A stretch of 64,000 nucleotides of DNA, taken from assembly GCF_022539255.1 (NCBI RefSeq), contig NZ_JAKZBV010000001.1, forward strand, positions 1,674,001 to 1,738,000, in the 5' to 3' direction. The stretch comes from Sinomonas terrae. Lineage in GTDB: Bacteria > Actinomycetota > Actinomycetes > Actinomycetales > Micrococcaceae. The notes beneath the pieces were generated by a model. That model was given only the letters and a program-made list of their open reading frames with translations, was not told the origin of the DNA and did not search any database. A program made the translations under genes and the position numbers. This document shows positions 50,615 through 58,704 of this stretch, piece after piece (position 1 is the stretch's first letter; every line of letters begins with the position of its first letter).

Positions 50615-51832
50615 GTGACAGCCTCCGCACTCCTGCCCATCGTCATAGCCGTGATCGTGCTGTTCATCGTCGCCGGGTCCGTCATCGGGCTCGTGCGCGG
50701 GAGGCGCTCGAAGGTGCGCTACCCGGGGACGAGGGACACGAACGATCCAGTTCTCGCACCGAACCAGCCGAATGTCGCAGGCGACGACACGGGGGCCCCG
50801 ACCGCGGTCGCCGAGCCCCCGACTCCACTCCTCGAGCCCGACCAGGCCGTCGAGGTTCCCGAGGTCTTCGAGCAGCCGACGGTCGAGGAAGTACCAACCG
50901 AGACCCCGGCGCCCGTCGCTGGTCGCCTCCAGCGCCTGCGCGAACGGCTCGTCAGGAGCAACAACGTGCTCGGGAAGGGCCTCCTCGCCCTGCTCTCGAG
51001 TGACCGCATCGACGAGAACGTGTGGGACGAGGTCGAGGAGACCCTCCTTCTGGCCGATATCGGCACCGAACCGAGCCTCGAGCTCGTCGAGACGCTCAAG
51101 GACCGCGTCAAGGTCATGGGCAGCCGTAATCCGGACGAGGTGCGCTCGATGCTCCGCGAGGAGCTCGTCAAGCTTGTCGATCCGACCCTCGACCGCTCGC
51201 TCAACGTCGACCGCAAGGGCGGCAAGCCCGCCGTCGTCCTCGTTGTGGGCGTCAACGGCGTCGGGAAGACGACGACGGTGGGCAAGCTCGCGCGCGTCCT
51301 CGTCGCCGAGGACAAGGACGTGCTGCTCGGCGCTGCCGACACCTTCCGCGCCGCCGCGGCCGAGCAGCTCGCCACATGGGGCGCGCGCGTCGGTGTCCCG
51401 ACCGTCAAGTCAGACGTCGAAGGCGCCGACCCGGCCTCCGTCGCCTTCGAGGCCGTCAAGGCTGGCATCGAGCAGGAGGCCGACGTCGTCATGGTCGACA
51501 CGGCGGGCCGACTTCAGAACAAGGTCGGTCTCATGGACGAGCTCGGCAAGGTCAAGCGCGTGATCGAGAAGCTCGCGGAGGTGGACGAGGTGCTCCTTGT
51601 CCTCGACGCGACGACCGGCCAGAACGGTCTCAACCAGGCCAAGGTCTTCTCCGAGGTCGTGCGCATCACGGGCATCGTCCTCACGAAGCTCGACGGCACC
51701 GCGAAGGGCGGCATCGTCGTCGCGATCCAGAAGCAGCTTGGCGTGCCCGTCAAACTCGTCGGCTTGGGCGAGGGCCCTGACGACCTTGCCCCGTTCGACG
51801 TCGAGGGGTTCGTCGACGCGATCCTCAACTGA
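50615..51832 (+). CDS. ftsY: Signal recognition particle receptor FtsY
   Basis: GTPase receptor that docks the SRP-ribosome complex at the membrane. 405 residues. An N-terminal membrane anchor (about 6-27, PIVIAVIVLFIVAGSVIGLV), an acidic linker (A domain, about 45-105), the helical N domain, then the G domain with GVNGVGKTTTVGKLA (about 212-226), DTFRAAAAEQL, DTAGRLQ and TKLDGTAKGG. The GTG start at 50615 is used. Its partner ffh lies 7 kb downstream. It is convergent with the MFS gene. Confidence 0.97.
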   Translation: MTASALLPIVIAVIVLFIVAGSVIGLVRGRRSKVRYPGTRDTNDPVLAPNQPNVAGDDTGAPTAVAEPPTPLLEPDQAVEVPEVFEQPTVEEVPTETPAPVAGRLQRLRERLVRSNNVLGKGLLALLSSDRIDENVWDEVEETLLLADIGTEPSLELVETLKDRVKVMGSRNPDEVRSMLREELVKLVDPTLDRSLNVDRKGGKPAVVLVVGVNGVGKTTTVGKLARVLVAEDKDVLLGAADTFRAAAAEQLATWGARVGVPTVKSDVEGADPASVAFEAVKAGIEQEADVVMVDTAGRLQNKVGLMDELGKVKRVIEKLAEVDEVLLVLDATTGQNGLNQAKVFSEVVRITGIVLTKLDGTAKGGIVVAIQKQLGVPVKLVGLGEGPDDLAPFDVEGFVDAILN

Positions 51833-51878
51833 CTCCGGGCCGTCCCTCTTCTGACCCCCAGCTGCGGCGGGTGCTCGC

Positions 51879-53114
51879 TCAGGCGGGCGCCCGCCGTCGT
51901 CGTCCCGCCCAAGCCGGCATGGCCAACAGCAGGCAGGTGCCTGAGGCCGCGAACGCCCAGACGTAGCCGACGTGGTCGGCGAGGAGGCCCGCGAGCAGCG
52001 GGCCCACGATGCTTCCGACGTCCGAGACCATCTGGAAGACCGCGAGTGGGGCACCACCGCTCCGCTCACGGCCGATCGTGTCTGCCACGGTCGCCTGGAG
52101 CGCCGGGCTGAGGAGCCCCGAGCCAAAGCCTGCGATGGCGGAGAGCGCGAACAGGATGGGTTCGTCCGGGCTCAGCCCCATGACGCCGGTTGCGGCGGCC
52201 GCGGTTGCAAGCCCCGAAAGCGCCAAGGGCCGCCGCCCCCATGTATCGGCGAGCCGTCCTGAGAAGGTGAGGGCGCCAGCCGTTCCCAAGGCGAAAAGTG
52301 CGAGCGCGAGCCCGGCGGCGGCGGGCGCGGCACGGAGAGCCTGCGCTGCGAACAACGGGACGAGGGCCATCCGGATGCCGAGCGTCGCCCATCCGTTCGC
52401 GAAATTGGAGACGAGCGCGGCACGGTACGGCGCCAGCTCGAGGGCTTCGGCGAGGCGGAGGGGAGGGAGCGCTGTGCGAGCAACCGCGCCCGGTCCCCGG
52501 CCCAGCAGAATGCCCACGATCGAGGCGGCCACGACGAGCGTCCCCGCGTAGACGAGGAACGGGACGCGGAGCCCGAACCCGGCGAGCAGGCCGCCGACGA
52601 GCGGTCCCGCGATGCTGCCGAGCAAGAACGAGGATGCGTAGAGCCCACTGACCCGCCCCCGGGCCTCAGGCGGGGCGAGCCGGACGATGAGACCCGACGA
52701 AGAGATCGTGAACATCGTCGAGCCGAGGCCGGCGAGACCCCGGAACAGGAGGAGCTGCCAATAGCTCCCTGCGAAGGCGCAGGCCCCCGTGAAGACCGCA
52801 ACCGTGAGGACGCCGATGACGTAGACGGGCCGCTCGCCGAGGCGGTTCACGAAGCTCCCCGCCGTGGGCGCGAGGACGAGGCGCGTGAGGGCGAACGCGC
52901 TCACGATGATCGACGCCGCCGTCGCCCCCACGCCGAAGCTCGCGGCGAACTGGGGGAGCACAGGAGAGACGAGGCCGAAGCCGATCGCGATGGCAAAGGC
53001 TGCGACGACGAGCACCCAGACGTCGCGCGGAATCGGCGCGCGGGGCGTCTTCTCGGCCCTCCCCGTGGGGCGGAGGGGAGCCGGGAGCGGGACCCGGAAA
53101 GCTGGTCGGGGCAT
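51879..53114 (-). CDS. MFS transporter
   Basis: 411-residue permease with 12 hydrophobic segments in two six-helix halves and the MFS loop 2-3 motif (NRLGERPVYVIG, about 84-95), repeated weakly in the second half (ADTWGRRPLALSG). It belongs to the general drug/metabolite exporter group; no substrate can be deduced. Its ATG lies 6 nt after the minus-strand -10 hexamer TAATCT (53121-53126), which touches the first half-site of the GlnR-type box of amtB. It may therefore respond to nitrogen status. Confidence 0.9.
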   Translation of the reverse strand: MPRPAFRVPLPAPLRPTGRAEKTPRAPIPRDVWVLVVAAFAIAIGFGLVSPVLPQFAASFGVGATAASIIVSAFALTRLVLAPTAGSFVNRLGERPVYVIGVLTVAVFTGACAFAGSYWQLLLFRGLAGLGSTMFTISSSGLIVRLAPPEARGRVSGLYASSFLLGSIAGPLVGGLLAGFGLRVPFLVYAGTLVVAASIVGILLGRGPGAVARTALPPLRLAEALELAPYRAALVSNFANGWATLGIRMALVPLFAAQALRAAPAAAGLALALFALGTAGALTFSGRLADTWGRRPLALSGLATAAAATGVMGLSPDEPILFALSAIAGFGSGLLSPALQATVADTIGRERSGGAPLAVFQMVSDVGSIVGPLLAGLLADHVGYVWAFAASGTCLLLAMPAWAGRRRRAPA

Positions 53115-53127
53115 GGCACAAGATTAC

Positions 53128-53165
53128 GTAACGCGGCGGAAACGAGCTGGTGACGAGGGCTTAAC
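53128..53165. promoter_or_regulatory. GlnR-type box upstream of amtB copy 1
   Basis: Four half-sites each 6 nt apart: GTAAC (53128), GAAAC (53139), GTGAC (53150), TTAAC (53161). This is the known actinobacterial GlnR pattern of alternating GTnAC and GAAAC units. A further GTAAC lies at 53181-53185. Confidence 0.8.
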
Positions 53166-53319
53166 ACCCAAGCGGAAGTTGTAACGGCAGAGCAATTTTG
53201 GCCGCGCGCAGATGAAACACCGCGGCGTCAGTCTTTTCTCAGTGGTCCGTTAGACCGCCGGGGCAGCGGCGGAAGCGGGCCAGGCGCCCCCCGTTCCACC
53301 CCTCGAAAGGCAACTCACC

Positions 53320-54696
53320 ATGAATGCTGGCGACACCGCCTGGGTACTCGCCTCAGCAGCGCTCGTGCTGCTGATGACCCCCGGGCTTGCGTTCTTCTAC
53401 GGAGGCATGACCCGCGCCAAGTCCGTGCTCAACATGATGATGATGAGCTTCGGCGCCATCGCCCTCGTGGGCGTGCTGTGGGTGCTGTTCGGCTACTCGA
53501 TGTCGTTCGGCACCGACGCGTTCGGCGGCTTGGTCGGCAACCTTGCCAAGTTCGGCCTCCACGGCGTCCTCTCGACAGGCAAGGACATGCCCCTCACGGG
53601 CACGATCCCGGAACTCGCGTTCGTCGGCTTCCAGGCCGTCTTCGCGATCATCACCGTCGCGCTCATCTCCGGTTCCATCGCCGACCGCGCGAAGTTCGGT
53701 TCGTGGATGGTCTTCGCGGCGCTCTTCTCGGTCCTCGTCTATTTCCCGGTCGCGCACTGGGTCTTCGATGCGAACAAGGATGCGAGCGGAAACTTCATCG
53801 GCGGCTGGCTCAACCAGCTCGGCGTGATCGACTTCGCGGGCGGTACCGCTGTTCACATCAACGCCGGCGCCGCAGGCCTCGCCCTCGCGCTCGTCTTGGG
53901 CAAGCGCAACGGCTTCGGCAAGGACCCGAACCATCGCCCGCACAACCTCCCGTTCGTGATGCTCGGTGCGGGCCTCCTGTGGTTCGGCTGGTTCGGCTTC
54001 AATGCCGGCTCGGCCCTCGCCGCCAACGGCACAGCCGCCTTCGCCTGGATCAACACGCTCGTCGCTCCGTGCGCCGCGACGCTCGGCTGGCTCATCGTGG
54101 AGAAGATCCGCGACGGCCACGCAACGTCGCTCGGCGCCGCCTCGGGCGCCGTCGCGGGTCTTGTTGCCATCACCCCGGCGTGTGCGGCGGTCTCGCCTCT
54201 CTGGGCGATCATCCTCGGTGTCCTTGCCGGTGCCGTCTGCGCCCTCGCCGTAGGGCTCAAGTACCGCTTCGGCTACGACGACTCGCTGGACGTGGTGGGC
54301 GTCCACATGGTCGGCGGCATCGTCGGAACGCTCTTCATCGGCCTCGCCGCGAGCCCGGGCGCACCTTCCGCGGGCACCGGCCTCTTCTACGGGGGCGGCT
54401 TCGACCTCCTCGGCAAGCAGGCCCTCGGCGCCTTCACCGTCCTCGGCTACTCGTTCGTCGTCTCGCTCCTCATCGGGCTCGCCATCAAGGCCACCATCGG
54501 ATTCCGCGTCACGACCGAGGCCGAAGAGGCTGGCATCGACATCGCGATCCACGCGGAGACGGCCTACTCGTCGGCGGCCTCGGGCGGGAACGGCTTCCAC
54601 CCGCTCGGCGGCAAGGCGGCGAGCGAGGAGATCTCCCGGTTCAACGCCGACGATCTGCTCACCCCATCGACGAAGGCAGGGAAGGTCTCCTCATGA
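53320..54696 (+). CDS. amtB: Ammonium transporter, copy 1 (twin-His type)
   Basis: 458-residue Amt/Rh channel with 11 membrane helices. The pore twin-histidine is intact: His179 in GGTAVHINAG and His329 in VVGVHMVGG. IDFAGG holds the conserved Asp. The C-terminal tail (about 400-458) is the GlnK contact region. It conducts ammonium/ammonia across the membrane under nitrogen limitation. ATG 53320 has GAAAGG upstream. Its stop overlaps glnK by 4 nt. There is a GlnR-type box at 53128-53165. A very similar amtB-glnK pair follows directly. Confidence 0.97.
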   Translation: MNAGDTAWVLASAALVLLMTPGLAFFYGGMTRAKSVLNMMMMSFGAIALVGVLWVLFGYSMSFGTDAFGGLVGNLAKFGLHGVLSTGKDMPLTGTIPELAFVGFQAVFAIITVALISGSIADRAKFGSWMVFAALFSVLVYFPVAHWVFDANKDASGNFIGGWLNQLGVIDFAGGTAVHINAGAAGLALALVLGKRNGFGKDPNHRPHNLPFVMLGAGLLWFGWFGFNAGSALAANGTAAFAWINTLVAPCAATLGWLIVEKIRDGHATSLGAASGAVAGLVAITPACAAVSPLWAIILGVLAGAVCALAVGLKYRFGYDDSLDVVGVHMVGGIVGTLFIGLAASPGAPSAGTGLFYGGGFDLLGKQALGAFTVLGYSFVVSLLIGLAIKATIGFRVTTEAEEAGIDIAIHAETAYSSAASGGNGFHPLGGKAASEEISRFNADDLLTPSTKAGKVSS

Positions 54697-55031
54697 AGCT
54701 CATCACCGCGATCGTCCGGCCCGAGAAGCTCGACTCCATCCGGGAGGGCCTCGAATCGTACGGAGTCCAGGGCCTGACCGTGAGCTCAGCGAGTGGCTAC
54801 GGCCAGCAGCGTGGCTACACCGAGGTGTACCGCGGCGCCGAGTACAGCGTGGACCTTCTCCCGAAGGCACGGATCGAGGTCCTCGCGACGGACGAGCAGA
54901 CGGATGACATCCTCGACGTGATCATCACAACCGCGAACACCGGCCGGGCCGGCGACGGCAAGGTCTGGACCGTCGACGTCCACGAGGCCATTCGGGTTCG
55001 GACCGGCGAGCGCGGGGCCGCCGCGATCTGA
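54693..55031 (+). CDS. glnK: PII nitrogen regulatory protein, copy 1
   Basis: 112-residue trimeric PII protein that senses ATP/ADP and 2-oxoglutarate and plugs AmtB. The T-loop is YRGAEYSVDLLPK with the modifiable Tyr51, Gln39 is present for 2-oxoglutarate binding, and the B-loop TANTGRAGDGK is intact. It starts at an ATGA overlap with amtB, so it is co-translated. The enzyme that would uridylylate or adenylylate Tyr51 (GlnD) is not encoded in this window. Confidence 0.97.
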   Translation: MKLITAIVRPEKLDSIREGLESYGVQGLTVSSASGYGQQRGYTEVYRGAEYSVDLLPKARIEVLATDEQTDDILDVIITTANTGRAGDGKVWTVDVHEAIRVRTGERGAAAI

Positions 55032-55060
55032 GAAGGCAGCCAACGCGAGCGGTGCCGGAA

Positions 55061-55105
55061 GGCAAGCGGACGACGGCGGGAGGCACCCGCCGTCGTCCGC
55101 TTGCC
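55061..55105 (+). terminator. Terminator after first amtB-glnK pair
   Basis: A perfect 20-bp stem (55061-55080 with 55086-55105) and a 5-nt loop, 30 nt past glnK copy 1. There is no U-tract. The rest of the 297-bp gap holds the second GlnR-type box and the amtB copy 2 promoter. Confidence 0.85.
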
Positions 55106-55137
55106 AATCTCCTCAAGAGCCCCGGAATCTCGCGGGG

Positions 55138-55175
55138 GAAACATTGCGGAAACACGCACGTGACCCTCTCTTAAC
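55138..55175 (+). promoter_or_regulatory. GlnR-type box upstream of amtB copy 2
   Basis: Half-sites GAAAC (55138), GAAAC (55149), GTGAC (55160) and TTAAC (55171), all 6 nt apart. The last three are identical to those before copy 1. A GTAAC follows at 55191, the same 15-nt gap as in copy 1, and GAAACACCGC occurs about 33 nt further in both promoters. Confidence 0.8.
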
Positions 55176-55328
55176 GTGAGTGGCAATCTTGTAACTTTCG
55201 GGCAACACGGACGGTGAAAGTCCGAAACACCGCCGGGGGAATCTAGTTCGCGTGGCCCCACCGTCCACCGCTTCGAAGCGATGGTGAGGGGCCCGGCGAA
55301 CGTCCCCCTCCGGAAGGCCCCACGACTC

Positions 55329-56732
55329 ATGAATGCTGGCGACACAGCCTGGGTTCTCGTTTCGGCAGCCCTGGTTCTGCTCATGTCCCCTGGTCTCGCG
55401 ATCTTCTACGGCGGCATGACGCGGGTGAAGTCGATGCTCAACATGATGATGATGAGCTTCGGCGCGCTAGCGGTGATCGGCGTCCTCTGGGTCGTCGTCG
55501 GCTATTCGATCTCGTTCGGCAACGACGCGTTTGCCGGCCTGTTCGGCAACCCCTTCCAATTCTTCGGACTCCACGGGCTCCTCTCGACCGGCAAGGACAT
55601 GCCGCTCGTCGGGACGATTCCCGAAATTGTCTTCGTCGGCTTCGAGGGAGTGTTCGCGACCGTCACGGTCGCACTCGTCTCCGGCGCCATCGCCGATCGC
55701 GCCAAGTTCGGGTCGTGGATGGTCTTCGCCGCACTGTGGGGGGTGCTCGTCTACTTTCCGGTCGCGCACTGGGTCTTCGACGGTTCGAGGGACTCGGCTG
55801 GGACCTTCATCGGCGGGTGGCTCAACCACATCGGCCTCATCGACTTCGCGGGCGGCACGGCGGTCGAGGTCAACGCGGGCGCCGCGGGCCTCGCACTCGC
55901 GATCGTGCTGGGCAAGCGCATCGGGTTCGGCAAGGACCCGAATCACCGCCCGCACAACCTCCCGCTCGTCATGCTCGGCTGCGGCCTGCTGTGGTTCGGC
56001 TGGTTCGGCTTCAACGCGGGTTCGGCGCTCGCCGCCAACGGCACGGCCGGCTACGTGTGGATCAACACCCTCGTGGCGCCGTGCGCCGCGGTCCTGAGTT
56101 GGCTCCTGGTCGAGAAGCTTCGCGACGGCCACGCCACTTCGTTCGGCGCAGCCTCCGGCGCGATTGCCGGCCTCGTTGCCATCACCCCCTCCTGTGCCTC
56201 GCTTTCGCCGCTGTGGTCGATCGTGCTCGGCGCGACGGCCGGCGCCGTCAGTGCGCTCGCCGTGGGGCTCAAGTACCGCTTCGGGTACGACGACTCCCTC
56301 GACGTCGTCGGCGTCCATCTGGTCGGCGGCATCGTCGGGACGCTCTTCATCGGCCTCGCCGCGAGCCCGGGTGCGCCCGTGGGGGGCAAGGGCCTCTTCT
56401 ACGGCGGCGGCTTCGACCTCTTGGGCAGGCAGGCACTCGGAACGTTCTCGGTGCTCGGCTACTCCTTCCTCGTCTCGCTCGCGCTCGGCTATGCCATCAA
56501 AGCAGTCATGGGCTTCCGCGTCTCGAAGGACGTCGAGGAGGTCGGCGTCGACCTCGCGATCCACGCCGAGACGGCTTACCACTCCGGCTCCTCCTCGGCT
56601 GGCGGCTTCCACCCCCTCGGCCGGCCCGGTCCGGTCCCCGACGGCCTCGAGTTCGACGACGACGAGCTTCTTCCGGGACATCACCAGCGTGAGCTCGTCA
56701 AGAGCGGCAGCGGCGGGGAGGCGGGCGCGTGA
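55329..56732 (+). CDS. amtB: Ammonium transporter, copy 2 (first pore His replaced by Glu)
   Basis: 467-residue Amt channel, very similar to copy 1 from MNAGDTAWVL onward. It differs at the pore: the first twin-histidine position is Glu180 (GGTAVEVNAG) while the second, His330 (VVGVHLVGG), is kept. The same Glu-His arrangement is known in the yeast Mep1/Mep3 class, while Mep2 keeps His-His; it alters conductance and pH behaviour. The C-terminal tail is also different (GRPGPVPDGLEFDDDELLPG). ATG 55329 is chosen by alignment with copy 1; the in-frame frame to 55281 is untranslated leader. It overlaps glnK copy 2 by 4 nt. Confidence 0.96.
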   Translation: MNAGDTAWVLVSAALVLLMSPGLAIFYGGMTRVKSMLNMMMMSFGALAVIGVLWVVVGYSISFGNDAFAGLFGNPFQFFGLHGLLSTGKDMPLVGTIPEIVFVGFEGVFATVTVALVSGAIADRAKFGSWMVFAALWGVLVYFPVAHWVFDGSRDSAGTFIGGWLNHIGLIDFAGGTAVEVNAGAAGLALAIVLGKRIGFGKDPNHRPHNLPLVMLGCGLLWFGWFGFNAGSALAANGTAGYVWINTLVAPCAAVLSWLLVEKLRDGHATSFGAASGAIAGLVAITPSCASLSPLWSIVLGATAGAVSALAVGLKYRFGYDDSLDVVGVHLVGGIVGTLFIGLAASPGAPVGGKGLFYGGGFDLLGRQALGTFSVLGYSFLVSLALGYAIKAVMGFRVSKDVEEVGVDLAIHAETAYHSGSSSAGGFHPLGRPGPVPDGLEFDDDELLPGHHQRELVKSGSGGEAGA

Positions 56733-57067
56733 AGCTCATCACCGCAATCGTCCGCCCCGAGAAGCTCGATGCGATCAGGGAGGGGCTCGAATCCTACGGG
56801 GTCCAGGGGCTCACCGTGAGCCGAGCGAACGGCTACGGGCGCCAGAGGGGCTACACGCAGGTTTACCGTGGAGCGGAGTACAGCGTCGACCTTCTCCCCA
56901 AGGTGCGCGTCGAGGTGCTCGCCGCCGAGGATCAGTCCGAGGACATCCTCGACATCCTGATCACGACGGCGAACACCGGCCGAGCCGGCGACGGGAAGGT
57001 CTGGGTCATCCAGCTCGACGAAGTCGTCCGCGTGCGGACGGGCGAGCGGGGGACAGCGGCGATCTGA
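56729..57067 (+). CDS. glnK: PII nitrogen regulatory protein, copy 2
   Basis: 112 residues, closely similar to copy 1: T-loop VYRGAEYSVDLLPK with Tyr51 and Gln39 retained, and TANTGRAGDGKVW. Differences are scattered (SRANGYGRQ against SSASGYGQQ; AAEDQSED against ATDEQTDD; VIQLDEVV against TVDVHEAI), so the duplication is not very recent. GTG start, overlapping the amtB stop by 4 nt. It probably partners AmtB copy 2, but mixed trimers are possible. It is convergent with the G6PDH gene, 22 nt away. Confidence 0.97.
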   Translation: MKLITAIVRPEKLDAIREGLESYGVQGLTVSRANGYGRQRGYTQVYRGAEYSVDLLPKVRVEVLAAEDQSEDILDILITTANTGRAGDGKVWVIQLDEVVRVRTGERGTAAI

Positions 57068-57089
57068 GGGTTGGACGCCGTTTCGACGC

Positions 57090-58616
57090 TCAGGCGTCGC
57101 CCGCGTTCTCCGGACCTTGGAGGCCGTTGCCTGTCCCGTCCTCGGTGGGCGACGATGTGGCCCAATCCGACGGGCCGAGCGAACCGGCAGGGTACGTGTC
57201 CATCGGCACCTTGCCCGCGGCCCAGGCATTGAGCACGGGTTCAACCACCCGCCAGCAGCTCTCCGCGGTGTCGCCTCTGACGGAGAGGAGCGGGTCCCCA
57301 TTGAGGACGCCGTCGAGGACCTCGCCGTAGGGCAAGAGGTCGGTCGCGTGGAGCTCGGCGTTGAGGGTGACGCGGTTGAGGCTCAGGATGTCGCCCGGGC
57401 CGTTGACGTCGACGTCGAGCTGGAGCACGTCGGGGCCGAATCCGATGCGCAGCCGGTTCGGTTCGTCGACGCCGACGAACCCCTCGGGCAGGTGGGGTAC
57501 GGGCTTGAAGGTGATGACTGCCTCTTTGCGCTTCATGCCGATGGCCTTGCCTGAGCGCAGGATGAACGGGACGCCGGCCCAGCGCCAGCTCGCGAGCGTC
57601 ACCGTGACCTCGGCGAGGGTCTCGGTGCCCCGCGACGGGTCGACGCCGGGCTCCTCCGTGTAGTCGGGGACCTGGCGGTCACCGATCCTCCCGGCCGTGT
57701 ACCGGGCCCGGCGGGTGGTCTCGGTGAAGGGCTCCTCGATTCGCGCGGCACGGAGGACAGCACTGATCTGGTCGCGCAGATCGCGTTCGTTGAGCTTCGC
57801 CGGCGCGTCCATGGCAAGGATCGCCATGACATGCAGAAGGTGGCTCTGGATCATGTCCCGCAGGGCCCCGGCGCGGTCGTAGTACCCCGCGCGGCCCTCG
57901 AGCGCGAGGTCCTCGTCGAAGAAGACCTCGACCTTCTCGATGTGGTCGCGGTTCCACACCGGCTCGAGGAAGTTGTTCGCGAAGCGCAGGCCCAGGATGT
58001 TCAGGACCGTTCCCTTGCCCAGGAAGTGGTCGACCCGGTGGATCTGCTGCTCGGGAAGCAGTGCACGAAGAGTCTCGTTGAGGGCAGCGGCCGAGGCCTC
58101 CGAAGTTCCGAAGGGCTTCTCGAGGACAAAGCGCGTTCCGGGCGGCAGGTCACCCGGCGCGAGCGCGTCGCAGGCCTTCTCGGTAATGTGCGGTGGGAGG
58201 GCGAAGTAGACCGCGACAGGGGCCTCGAGTTTGCCCAGGGCTCGCGCGAGTTCGCCGGGCGCGGTGACGTCGAGCTGCTCGTAGCGGGATTCCCTGCGGA
58301 CTCGGTCGAGCTCCTCACGGCCCTCGGGCGTCGCATCGGGGAGCGCGTCCTCCGTAGCCTCGTGCACACGTTCGGACCATTGGTCCTCGGACCAGTCCTC
58401 AGCGCCGGCGCCGGTCACCGAGAGTCCAGCGTGGCGGCCGGTTGCAAGGAGTCGGGCGAGGCCCGGGAAGAGCAGGCGTCCCGTGAGGTCTCCGGAGGCT
58501 CCGAGAATGAGGAGGCTCCGCACGGGGTCGGGTGACCAGTTGCGCTCCGCGGTCGACGGCGCGGTCGATGGGCTGTTCTTTTCTTCTGCAGTCTGGGTCG
58601 TCACGGTGCCCAGCAT
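57090..58616 (-). CDS. zwf: Glucose-6-phosphate dehydrogenase family protein
   Basis: 508 residues. The NADP site reads ILGASGDLTGRLLFPGLARLL (about 37-57; shown in part), the active-site region reads RVDHFLGKGTVLN in place of the usual DHYLGKE, so the Asp-His pair and the Lys remain but the following Glu is Gly, and the general-base His is in MIQSHLLHVM. G6PDH makes NADPH and 6-phosphogluconolactone. It stands alone, without opcA, pgl or gnd, so it is probably an accessory paralogue; its coenzyme or sugar preference could differ. ATG 58616 is used; a GTG four codons later is possible. Confidence 0.85.
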   Translation of the reverse strand: MLGTVTTQTAEEKNSPSTAPSTAERNWSPDPVRSLLILGASGDLTGRLLFPGLARLLATGRHAGLSVTGAGAEDWSEDQWSERVHEATEDALPDATPEGREELDRVRRESRYEQLDVTAPGELARALGKLEAPVAVYFALPPHITEKACDALAPGDLPPGTRFVLEKPFGTSEASAAALNETLRALLPEQQIHRVDHFLGKGTVLNILGLRFANNFLEPVWNRDHIEKVEVFFDEDLALEGRAGYYDRAGALRDMIQSHLLHVMAILAMDAPAKLNERDLRDQISAVLRAARIEEPFTETTRRARYTAGRIGDRQVPDYTEEPGVDPSRGTETLAEVTVTLASWRWAGVPFILRSGKAIGMKRKEAVITFKPVPHLPEGFVGVDEPNRLRIGFGPDVLQLDVDVNGPGDILSLNRVTLNAELHATDLLPYGEVLDGVLNGDPLLSVRGDTAESCWRVVEPVLNAWAAGKVPMDTYPAGSLGPSDWATSSPTEDGTGNGLQGPENAGDA

Positions 58617-58704
58617 GCCACCGCGTACTTGCCGTTGATACCCTTGTCATTGACAGATCCGTCGATTGGCGGGCAACTCACAGGACTGAAAGCGACTCCG
58701 TCAC

